A stretch of 64,000 nucleotides of DNA from Liolophura sinensis (taxonomy: Eukaryota; Mollusca; Polyplacophora; Chitonida; Chitonidae). Position 1 is the stretch's first letter; every line of letters begins with the position of its first letter. Shown here one piece after another: positions 21,420-33,700 of this stretch. The DNA is taken from positions 1 to 64,000 of the forward strand of contig NW_027018166.1 in assembly GCF_032854445.1 (NCBI RefSeq). Reading direction: 5' to 3'. A program made the position numbers and the translations under genes. The notes under the pieces were generated by a model. That model did no database searches. It saw nothing but the letters and a program-made list of their open reading frames with translations, and had not been told where the DNA came from.

Positions 21420-24400
21420 GACGTCAAATCTTTGGGCCAAGCCCATTTAACTCACCCAGGAGTTGTCTTACTTCTAAGTCGAAGATAAACTCAATGTCTT
21501 TATCTACATGTAGAAAAACCACACCATTTGTATATAAAAAAACACAAGGTACTTGATACAGTCCGCTGTAAAAAGTACAATTGAACACTGACCCACATCA
21601 ATAAGGTGCCAAAAGATGCGCAATTGGGCCAGGCATCTCCAGCTGTTGAAAAATTGCAAATTTCCTTGGTTTCCATGGAGTAAGAGCCGTTGCTGGGCAC
21701 GTGATCTTGACATCAATGATTATTCATTTGTGGCTACAGCCAAAAGTATTGGTCGGAGAGCAACGCGGTTTGCACCATTCGATTTCTCGTCAAAAAATAC
21801 GTCGGATTAGCCTCTTACCAGCAGCATTGGAACAGTTTTTCCACTTTTGGATTTTTGCTTGGTCTTTTTGCGAATTGAAATCGGCTACATTAACTATGTA
21901 CAATCGCGACTGGTCATTACTATATTCAACTTTTCATTATAAGTTATGTGCCCTTCGGTAGCCCAGACGACGTCAAATCTTTGGGCCAAGCCCATTTAAC
22001 TCACCCAGCAAATGTCTTACTTCTAAGTCGAAGACAAACTCAATGTCTTTATCTACATGTAGAAAAACCACACCATTTGTATATAAAAAAAACACAAGGT
22101 ACTTGATACAGTGCGCTGTAAAAAGTACAATTGAACACTGACCCACATCAATAAGGTGCCAAAAGATGCGCAATTGGGCCAGGCATCTCCAGCTGTTGAA
22201 AAATTGCAAATTTCCTTGGTTTCCATGGAGTAAGAGCCGTTGCTGGGCACGTGATCTTGACATCAATGATTATTCATTTGTGGCTACAGCCAAAAGTATT
22301 GGTCGGAGAGCAACGCGGTTTGCACCATTCGATTTCTCGTCAAAAAATACGTCGGATTAGCCTCTTACCAACAGCATTGGAACAGTTTTTCCACTTTTGG
22401 ATTTTTGCCTGGACTTTTTGCGAATTGAAATCGGCTACATTAACTATGTACAATCGCGACTGGTCATTACTATATTCAACTTTTCATTATAAGTTATGTG
22501 CCCTTCGGTAGCCCAGACGACGTCAAATCTTTGGGCCAAGCCCATTTAACTCACCCAAGAGTTGTCTTACTTCTAAGTCGAAGACAAACTCAATGTCTTT
22601 ATCTACATGTAGAAAAACCACACCATTTGTATATAAAAAAACACAAGGTACTTGATACAGTCCGCTGTAAAAAGTACAATTGAACACTGACCCACATCAA
22701 TAAGGTGCCAAAAGATGCGCAATTGGGCCAGGCATCTCCAGCTGTTGAAAAATTGCAAATTTCCTTGGTTTCCATGGAGTAAGAGCCGTTGCTGGGCACG
22801 TGATCTTGACATCAATGATTATTCATTTGTGGCTACAGCCAAAAGTATTGGTCGGAGAGCAACGCGGTTTGCACCATTCGATTTCTCGTCAAAAAATACG
22901 TCGGATTAGCCTCTTATCAGCAGCATTGGAACAGTTTTTCCACTTTTGGATTTTTGCCTTGTCTTTTTGCGAATTAAAATCGGCTACATTAACTATGTAC
23001 AATCGCGACTGGTCATTACTATATTCAACTTTTCATTATAAGTTATGTGCCCTTCGGTAGCCCAGACGACGTCAAATCTTTGGGCCAAGCCCATTTAACT
23101 CACCCAGCAAATGTCTTACTTCTAAGTCGAAGACAAACTCAATGTCTTTATCTACATGTAGAAAAACCACACCATTTGTATATAAAAAAAACACAAGGTA
23201 CTTGATACAGTGCGCTGTAAAAAGTACAATTGAACACTGACCCACATCAATAAGGTGCCAAAAGATGCGCAATTGGGCCAGGCATCTCCAGCTGTTGAAA
23301 AATTGCAAATTTCCTTGGTTTCCATGGAGTAAGAGCCGTTGCTGGGCACGTGATCTTGACATCAATGATTATTCATTTGTGGCTACAGCCAAAAGTATTG
23401 GTCGGAGAGCAACGCGGTTTGCACCATTCGATTTCTCGTCAAAAAATACGTCGGATTAGCCTCTTACCAACAGCATTGGAACAGTTTTTCCACTTTTGGA
23501 TTTTTGCCTGGACTTTTTGCGAATTGAAATCGGCTACATTAACTATGTACAATCGCGACTGGTCATTACTATATTCAACTTTTCATTATAAGTTATGTGC
23601 CCTTCGGTAGCCCAGACGACGTCAAATCTTTGGGCCAAGCCCATTTAACTCACCCAAGAGTTGTCTTACTTCTAAGTCGAAGACAAACTCAATGTCTTTA
23701 TCTACATGTAGAAAAACCACACCATTTGTATATAAAAAAACACAAGGTACTTGATACAGTCCGCTGTAAAAAGTACAATTGAACACTGACCCACATCAAT
23801 AAGGTGCCAAAAGATGCGCAATTGGGCCAGGCATCTCCAGCTGTTGAAAAATTGCAAATTTCCTTGGTTTCCATGGAGTAAGAGCCGTTGCTGGGCACGT
23901 GATCTTGACATCAATGATTATTCATTTGTGGCTACAGCCAAAAGTATTGGTCGGAGAGCAACACGGTTTGCACCATTCGATTTCTCGTCAAAAAATACGT
24001 CGGATTAGCCTCTTATCAGCAGCATTGGAACAGTTTTTCCACTTTTGGATTTTTGCCTTGTCTTTTTGCGAATTAAAATCGGCTACATTAACTATGTACA
24101 ATCGCGACTGGTCATTACTATATTCAACTTTTCATTATAAGTTATGTGCCCTTCGGTAGCCCAGACGACGTCAAATCTTTGGGCCAAGCCCATTTAACTC
24201 ACCCAGCAAATGTCTTACTTCTAAGTCGAAGACAAACTCAATGTCTTTATCTACATGTAGAAAAACCACACCATTTGTATATAAAAAAAACACAAGGTAC
24301 TTGATACAGTCCGCTGTAAAAAGTACAATTGAACACTGACCCACATCAATAAGGTGCCAAAAGATGCGTAATTGGGCCAGGCATCTCCAGCTGTTGAAAA

Positions 24401-25266
24401 ATTGCAAATTTCCTTGGTTTCCATGGAGTAAGAGCCGTTGCTGGGCACGTGATCTTGACATCAATGATTATTCATTTGTGGCTACAGCCAAAAGTATTGG
24501 TCGGAGAGCAACAAGGTTTGCGCCATTCGATTTCTCGTCAAAAAATACGTCGGATTAGCCTCTTACCAGCAGCATTGGAACAGTTTTTCCACTTTTGGAT
24601 TTTTGCCTGGTCTTTTTGCGAATTGAAATCGGCTACATTAACTATGTACAATCGCGACTGGTCATTACTATATTCAACTTTTCATTATAAGTTATGTGCC
24701 CTTCGGTAGCACAGACGACGTCAAATCTTTGGGCCAAGCCCTTTTAATTCACCCAGCAAATGTCTTACTTCTAAGTCGAAGACAAACTCAATGTCTTTAT
24801 CTACATGTAGAAAAACCACACCATTTGTATATAAAAAAAACACAACGTACTTGATACAGTCCGCTGTAAAAAGTACAATTGAACACTGACCCACATCAAT
24901 AAGGTGCCAAAAGATGCGCAATTGGGCCAGACATCTCCAGCTGTTGAAAAATTGCAAATTTCCTTGGTTTCCATGGAGTAAGAGCCGTTGCTGGGCACGT
25001 GATCTTGACATCAATGATTATTCATTTGTGGCTACAGCCAAAAGCATTGGTCGGAGAGCAACGCGGTTTGCACCATTCGATTTCTCGTCAAAAAATACGT
25101 CGGATTAGCCTCTTACCAACAGCATTGGAACAGTTTTTCCACTTTTGGATTTTTGCCTGGTCTTTTTGCGAATTGAAATCGGCTACATTAACTATGTACA
25201 ATCGCGACTGGTCATTACTATATTCAACTTTTCATTATAAGTTATGTGCCCTTCGGTAGCCCAGAC
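21420..25266 (+). repeat. Array block, copies 40-46
   Basis: Starts are 21420, 21969, 22519, 23068, 23618, 24167 and 24717. The block opens with a GGAGTT/GATAAAC seven-A copy, contains the dimer duplication 21969-24166, and closes with copy 45 (GCGTAAT, CAACAAGG, GTAGCACAG) and copy 46 (CTTTTAATTC, CAACGTAC, GCCAGAC, GCATTGG). Copies 46-48 resemble copies 86-88, about 21.99 kb downstream. Confidence 0.7.
21969..24166 (+). repeat. Dimer duplication: copies 41-42 and 43-44 (2 x 1099 bp)
   Basis: Copies 41 and 43 carry CCAACAGC plus CTGGACTTT. Copies 42 and 44 carry AGAGTT, seven A, TTATCAGC and the private pair GCCTTGTC ... GAATTAAAATC (22957-22981 and 24056-24080), found nowhere else in the window. 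Copies 42 and 44 differ at CAACGCGG versus CAACACGG. The shared private variants make this a clear recent two-copy duplication. Confidence 0.88.
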
Positions 25267-28200
25267 GACGTCAAATCTTTGGGCCAAGCCCATTTAACTC
25301 ACCCAGGAGTTGTCTTACTTCTAAGTCGAAGATAAACTCAATGTCTTTATCTACATGTAGAAAAACCACACCATTTGTATATAAAAAAACACAAGGTACT
25401 TGATACAGTCCGCTGTAAAAAGTACAATTGAACACTGACCCACATCAATAAGGTGCCAAAAGATGCGCAATTGGGCCAGGCATCTCCAGCTGTTGAAAAA
25501 TTGCAAATTTCCTTGGTTTCCATGGAGTAAGAGCCGTTGCTGGGCACGTGATCTTGACATCAATGATTATTCATTTGTGGCTACAGCCAAAAGTATTGGT
25601 CGGAGAGCAACGCGGTTTGCACCATTCGATTTCTCGTCAAAAAATACGTCGGATTAGCCTCTTACCAGCAGCATTGGAACAGTTTTTCCACTTTTGGATT
25701 TTTGCCTGGTCTTTTTGCGAATTGAAATCGGCTACATTAACTATGTACAATCGCGACTGGTCATTACTATATTCAACTTTTCATTATAAATTATGTGCCC
25801 TTCGGTAGCCCAGACGACGTCAAATCTTTGGGCCAAGCCCATTTAACTCACCCAGCAAATGTCTTACTTCTAAGTCGAAGACAAACTCAATGTCTTTATC
25901 TACATGTAGAAAAACCACACCATTTGTATATATAAAAAACACAAGGTACTTGATACAGTGCGCTGTAAAAAGTACAATTGAACACTGACCCACATCAATA
26001 AGGTGCCAAAAGATGCGCAATTGGGCCAGGCATCTCCAGCTGTTGAAAAATTGCAAATTTCCTTGGTTTCCATGGAGTAAGAGCCGTTGCTGGGCACGTG
26101 ATCTTGACATCAATGATTATTCATTTGTGGCTACAGCCAAAAGTATTGGTCGGAGAGCAACGCGGTTTGCACCATTCGATTTCTCGTCAAAAAATACGTC
26201 GGATTAGCCTCTTACCAACAGCATTGGAACAGTTTTTCCACTTTTGGATTTTTGCCTGGTCTTTTTGCGAATTGAAATCGGCTACATTAACTATGTACAA
26301 TCGCGACTGGTCATTACTATATTCAACTTTTCATTATAAGTTATGTGCCCTTCGGTAGCCCAGACGACGTCAAATCTTTGGGCCAAGCCCATTTAACTCA
26401 CCCAGCAAATGTCTTACTTCTAAGTCGAAGACAAACTCAATGTCTTTATCTACATGTAGAAAAACCACACCATTTGTATATAAAAAAACCACAAGGTACT
26501 TGATACATTGCGCTGTATAAAGTACAATTGAACACTGACCCACATCAATAAGGTGCCAAAAGATGCGCAATTGGGCCAGGCATCTCCAGCTGTTGAAAAA
26601 TTGCAAATTTCCTTGGTTTCCATGGAGTAAGAGCCGTTGCTGGGCACGTGATCTTGACATCAATGATTATTCATTTGTGGCTACAGCCAAAAGTATTGGT
26701 CGGAGAGCAACGCGGTTTGCACCATTCGATTTCTCGTCAAAAAATACGTCGGATTAGCCTCTAACCAGCAGCATTGGAACAGTTTTTCCACTTTTGGATT
26801 TTTGCCTGGTCTTTTTGCGAATTGAAATCGGCTACATTAACTATGTACAATCGCGACTGGTCATTACTATATTCAACTTTTCATTATAAATTATGTGCCC
26901 TTCGGTAGCCCAGACGACGTCAAATCTTTGGGCCAAGCCCATTTAACTCACCCAGGAGTTGTCTTACTTCTAAGTCGAAGATAAACTCAATGTCTTTATC
27001 TACATGTAGAAAAACCACACCATTTGTATATAAAAAAAACACAAGGTACTTGATACAGTCCGCTGTAAAAAGTACAATTGAACACTGACCCACATCAATA
27101 AGGTGCCAAAAGATGCGCAATTGGGCCAGGCATCTCCAGCTGTTGAAAAATTGCAAATTTCCTTGGTTTCCATGGAGTAAGAGCCGTTGCTGGGCACGTG
27201 ATCTTGACATCAATGATTATTCATTTGTGGCTACAGCCAAAAGTATTGGTCGGAGAGCAACGCGGTTTGCACCATTCGATTTCTCGTCAAAAAATACGTC
27301 GGATTAGCCTCTTACCAGCAGCATTGGAACAGTTTTTCCACTTTTGGATTTTTGCCTGGTCTTTTTGCGAATTGAAATCGGCTACATTAACTATGTACAA
27401 TCGCGACTGGTCATTACTATATTCAACTTTTCATTATAAATAATGTGCCCTTCGGTAGCCCAGACGACGTCAAATCTTTGGGCCAAGCCCATTTAACTCA
27501 CCCAGCAAATGTCTTACTTCTAAGTCGAAGACAAACTCAATGTCTTTATCTACATGTAGAAAAACCACACCATTTGTATATAAAAAAAACAAAAGGTACT
27601 TGATACAGTGCGCTGTAAAAAGTACAATTGAACACTGACCCACATCAATAAGGTGCCAAAAGATGCGCAATTGGGCCAGGCATCTCCAGCTGTTGAAAAA
27701 TTGCAAATTTCCTTGGTTTCCATGGAGTAAGAGCCGTTGCTGGGCACGTGATCTTGACATCAATGATTATTCATTTGTGGCTACAGCCAAAAGTATTGGT
27801 CGGAGAGCAACACGGTTTGCACCATTCGATTTCTCGTCAAAAAATACGTCAGATTAGCCTCTTATCAGCAGCATTGGAACAGTTTTTCCACTTTTGGATT
27901 TTTGCCTGGTCTTTTTGCGAATTGAAATCGGCTACATTAACTATGTACAATCGCCACTGGTCATTACTATATTCAACTTTTCATTATAAGTTATGTGCCC
28001 TTCGGTAGCACAGACGACGTCAAATCTTTGGGCCAAGCCCATTTAATTCACCCAGCAAATGTCTTACTTCTAAGTCGAAGACAAACTCAATGTCTTTATC
28101 TACATGTAGAAAAACCACACCATTTGTATATAAAAAAAACACAAGGTACTTGATACAGTGCGCTGTAAAAAGTACAATTGAACACTGACCCACATCAATA

Positions 28201-30765
28201 AGGTGCCAAAAGATGCGCAATTGGGCCAGGCATCTCCAGCTGTTGAAAAATTGCAAATTTCCTTGGTTTCCATGGAGTAAGAGCCGTTGCTGGGCACGTG
28301 ATCTTGACATCAATGATTATTCATTTGTGGCTACAGCCAAAAGTATTGGTCGGAGAGCAACACGGTTTGCACCATTCGATTTCTCGTCAAAAAATACGTC
28401 GGATTAGCCTCTTATCAGCAGCATTGGAACAGTTTTTCTACTTTTGGATTTTTGCCTGGTCTTTTTGCGAATTGAAATCGGCTACATTAACTATGTACAA
28501 TCGCCACTGGTCATTACTATATTCAACTTTTCATTATAAATTATGTGCCCTTCGGTAGCCCAGACGACGTCAAATCTTTGGGCCAAGCCCATTTAACTCA
28601 CCCAGCAAATGTCTTACTTCTAAGTCGAAGACAAACTCAATGTCTTTATCTACATGTAGAAAAACCACACCATTTGTATATAAAAAAAACACAAGGTACT
28701 TGATACAGTGCGCTGTAAAAAGTACAATTGAACACTGACCTACATCAATAAGGTGCCAAAAGATGCGCAATTGGGCCAGGCATCTCCAGCTGTTGAAAAA
28801 TTGCAAATTTCCTTGGTTTCCATGGAGTAAGAGCCGTTGCTGGGCACGTGATCTTGACATCAATGATTATTCATTTGTGGCTACAGCCAAAAGTATTGGT
28901 CGGAGAGCAACACGGTTTGCACCATTCGATTTCTCGTCAAAAAATACGTCGGATTAGCCTCTTATCAGCAGCATTGGAACAGTTTTTCCACTTTTGGATT
29001 TTTGCCTGGTCTTTTTGCGAATTGAAATCGGCTACATTAACTATGTACAATCGCGACTGGTCATTACTATATTCAACTTTTTATTATAAGTTATGTGCCC
29101 TTCGGTAGCACAGACGACGTCAAATCTTTGGGCCAAGCCCATTTAACTCACCCAGCAAATGTCTTACTTCTAAGTCGAAGACAAACTCAATGTCTTTATC
29201 TACATGTAGAAAAACCACACCATTTGTATATAAAAAAAACACAAGGTACTTGATACAGTCCGCTGTAAAAAGTACAATTGAACACTGACCCACATCAATA
29301 AGGTGCCAAAAGATGCGCAATTGGGCCAGACATCTCCAGCTGTTGAAAAATTGCAAATTTCCTTGGTTTCCATGGAGTAAGAGCCGTTGCTGGGCACGTG
29401 ATCTTGACATCAATGATTATTCATTTGTGGCTACAGCCAAAAGTATTGGTCGGAGAGCAACGCGGTTTGCACCATTCGATTTCTCGTCAAAAAATACGTC
29501 GGATTAGCCTCTTACCAGCAGCATTGGAACAGTTTTTCCACTTTTGGATTTTTGCCTGGTCTTTTTGCGAATTGAAATCGGCTACATTAACTATGTACAA
29601 TCGCGACTGGTCATTACTATATTCAACTTTTCATTATAAGTTATGTGCCCTTCGGTAGCCCAGACGACGTCAAATCTTTGGGCCAAGCCCATTTAACTCA
29701 CCCAGCAAATGTCTTACTTCTAAGTCGAAGACAAACTCAATGTCTTTATCTACATGTAGAAAAACCACACCATTTGTATATAAAAAAAACACAAGGTACT
29801 TGATACAGTCCGCTGTAAAAAGTACAATTGAACACTGACCCACATCAATAAGGTGCCAAAAGATGCGCAATTGGGCCAGACATCTCCAGCTGTTGAAAAA
29901 TTGCAAATTTCCTTGGTTTCCATGGAGTAAGAGCCGTTGCTGGGCACGTGATCTTGACATCAATGATTATTCATTTGTGGCTACAACCAAAAGTATTGGT
30001 CGGAGAGCAACGCGGTTTGCACCATTCGATTTCTCGTCAAAAAATACGTCGGATTAGCCTCTTACCAGCAGCATTGGAACAGTTTTTCCACTTTTGGATT
30101 TTTGCCTGGTCTTTTTGCGAATTGAAATCGGCTACATTAACTATGTACAATCGCGACTGGTCATTACTATATTCAACTTTTCATTATAAGTTATGTGCCC
30201 TTCGGTAGCCCAGACGACGTCAAATCTTTGGGCCAAGCCCATTTAACTCACCCAGCAAATGTCTTACTTCTAAGTCGAAGACAAACTCAATGTCTTTATC
30301 TACATGTAGAAAAACCACACCATTTGTATATAAAAAAAACACAAGGTACTTGATACAGTCCGCTGTAAAAAGTACAATTGAACACTGACCCACATCAATA
30401 AGGTGCCAAAAGATGCGCAATTGGGCCAGACATCTCCAGCTGTTGAAAAATTGCAAATTTCCTTGGTTTCCATGGAGTAAGAGCCGTTGCTGGGCACGTG
30501 ATCTTGACATCAATGATTATTCATTTGTGGCTACAGCCAAAAGTATTGGTCGGAGAGCAACGCGGTTTGCACCATTCGATTTCTCGTCAAAAAATACGTC
30601 GGATTAGCCTCTTACCAACAGCATTGGAACAGTTTTTCTACTTTTGGATTTTTGCCTGGTGTTTTTGCGAATTGAAATCGGCTACATTAACTATGTACAA
30701 TCGCGACTGGTCATTACTATATTCAACTTTTCATTATAAGTTATGTGCCCTTCGGTAGCCCAGAC
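25267..30765 (+). repeat. Array block, copies 47-56
   Basis: Starts are 25267, 25816, 26366, 26916, 27466, 28016, 28566, 29116, 29666 and 30216. Copy 48 has the TATATATA variant. Copy 49 has a private cluster (26481-26522) shared only with copy 95. Copies 51-53 are a run with CAACACGG plus TTATCAGC, two of them with CGCCACTGG and two ending in GTAGCACAG. Copies 54-56 are three consecutive GTCCGC plus GCCAGAC copies, the last being the TTCTAC / GGTGTTTTT type that precedes a GGAGTT seven-A copy. Confidence 0.7.
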
Positions 30766-33700
30766 GACGTCAAATCTTTGGGCCAAGCCCATTTAACTCA
30801 CCCAGGAGTTGTCTTACTTCTAAGTCGAAGATAAACTCAATGTCTTTATCTACATGTAGAAAAACCACACCATTTGTATATAAAAAAACACAAGGTACTT
30901 GATACAGTCCGCTGTAAAAAGTACAATTGAACACTGACCCACATCAATAAGGTGCCAAAAGATGCGCAATTGGGCCAGGCATCTCCAGCTGTTGAAAAAT
31001 TGCAAATTTCCTTGGTTTCCATGGAGTAAGAGCCGTTGCTGGGCACGTGATCTTGACATCAATGATTATTCATTTGTGGCTACAGCCAAAAGTATTGGTC
31101 GGAGAGCAACGCGGTTTGCACCATTCGATTTCTCGTTAAAAAATACGTCGGATTAGCCTCTTACCAGCAGCATTGGAACAGTTTTTCCACTTTTGGATTT
31201 TTGCCTGGTCTTTTTGCGAATTGAAATCGGCTACATTAACTATGTACAATCGCGACTTGTCATTACTATATTCAACTTTTCATTATAAGTTATGTGCCCT
31301 TCGGTAGCCCAGACGACGTCAAATCTTTGGGCCAAGCCCATTTAACTCACCCAGGAGTTGTCTTACTTCTAAGTCGAAGACAAACTCAATGTCTTTATCT
31401 ACATGTAGAAAAACCACACCATTTGTATATAAAAAAAAACACAAGGTACTTGAGATACAGTGCGCTGTAAAAAGTACAATTGAACACTGACCCACATCAA
31501 TAAGTGCCAAAAGATGCGCAATTGGGCCAGGCATCTCCAGCTGTTGAAAAATTGCAAATTTCCTTGGTTTCCATGGAGTAAGAGCCGTTGCTGGGCACGT
31601 GATCTTGACATCAATGATTATTCATTTGTGGCTACAGCCAAAAGTATTGGTCGGAGAGCAACGCGGTTGCACCATTCGATTTCTCGTCAAAAAATACGTC
31701 GGATTAGCCTCTTACCAGCAGCATTGGAACAGTTTTTCCACTTTTGGATTTTGCCTGGTCTTTTTGCGAATTGAAATCGGCTACATTAACTATGTACAAT
31801 CGCGACTGGTCATTACTATATTCAACTTTTCATTATAAGTTATGTGCCCTTCGGTAGCCCAGACGACGTCAAAATCTTTGGGCCAGCCCATTTAACTCAC
31901 CCAGCAAATGTCTTACTTCTAAGTCGAAGACAAACTCAATGTCTTTATCTACATGTAGAAAAACCCACACCATTTGTATATAAAAAAAACACAAGGTACT
32001 TGATACAGTCCGCTGTAAAAAGTACAATTGAACACTGACCCACATCAATAAGGTGCCAAAAGATGCGTAATTGGGCCAGGCATCTCCAGCTGTTGAAAAA
32101 TTGCAAATTTCCTTGGTTTCCATGAGTAAGAGCCGTTGCTGGGCACGTGATCTTGACAACAATGATTATTCATTTGGTGGCTACAGCCAAAAGTATTGGT
32201 CGGAGAGCAACGCGGTTTGCACCATTCGATTTCTCGTCAAAAAATACGTCGGATTAGCCTCTTACCAGCAGCATTGGAACAGTTTTTCCACTTTTGGATT
32301 TTTGCCTGGTCTTTTTGCGAATTGAAATCGGCTACATTAACTATGTACAATCGCGACTGGTCATTACTATATTCAACTTTTCATTATAAGTTATGTGCCC
32401 TTCGGTAGCCCAGACGACGTCAAATCTTTGGGCCAAGCCCATTTAACTCACCCAGCAAATGTCTTACTTCTAAGTCGAAGACAAAACTCAATGTCTTTAT
32501 CTACATGTAGAAAAACCACACCATTTGTATATAAAAAAAACACAAGGTACTTGATACAGTGCGCTGTAAAAAGTACAATTGAACACTGACCCACATCAAT
32601 AAGGTGCCAAAAGATGCGCAATTGGGCCAGGCATCTCCAGCTGTTGAAAAATTGCAAATTTCCTTGGTTTCCATGGAGTAAGAGCCGTTGCTGGGCACGT
32701 GATCTTGACATCAATGATTATTCATTTGTGGCTACAGCCAAAAGTATTGGTCGGAGAGCAACGCGGTTTGCACCATTCGATTTCTCGTCAAAAAATACGT
32801 CGGATTAGCCTCTTACCAGCAGCATTGGAACAGTTTTTCCACTTTTGGATTTTTGCCTGGTCTTTTTGCGAATTGAAATCGGCTACATTAACTATGTACA
32901 ATCGCGACTGGTCATTACTATATTCAACTTTTCATTATAAGTTATGTGCCCTTCGGTAGCCCAGACGACGTCAAATCTTTGGGCCAAGCCCATTTAACTC
33001 ACCCAGCAAATGTCTTACTTCTAAGTCGAAGACAAACTCAATGTCTTTATCTACATGTAGAAAAACCACACCATTTGTATATAAAAAAAACACAAGGTAC
33101 TTGATACAGTGCGCTGTAAAAAGTACAATTGAACACTGACCCACATCAATAAGGTGCCAAAAGATGCGCAATTGGGCCAGGCATCTCAGCTGTTGAAAAA
33201 TTGCAAATTTCCTTGGTTTCCATGGAGTAAGAGCCGTTGCTGGGCACGTGATCTTGACATCAATGATTATTCATTTGTGGCTACAGCCAAAAGCATTGGT
33301 CGGAGAGCAACGCGGTTTGCACCATTCGATTTCTCGTCAAAAAATACGTCGGATTAGCCTCTTACCAGCAGCATTGGAACAGTTTTTCCACTTTTGGATT
33401 TTTGCCTGGTCTTTTTGCGAATTGAAATCGGCTACATTAACTATGTACAATCGCGACTGGTCATTACTATATTCAACTTTTCATTATAAGTTATGTGCCC
33501 TTCGGTAGCCCAGACGACGTCAAATCTTTGGGCCAAGCCCATTTAACTCACCCAGCAAATGTCTTACTTCTAAGTCGAAGACAAACTCAATGTCTTTATC
33601 TACATGTAGAGAAACCACACCATTTGTATATAAAAAAAACACAAGGTACTTGATACAGTCCGCTGTAAAAAGTACAATTGAACACTGACCCACATCAATA

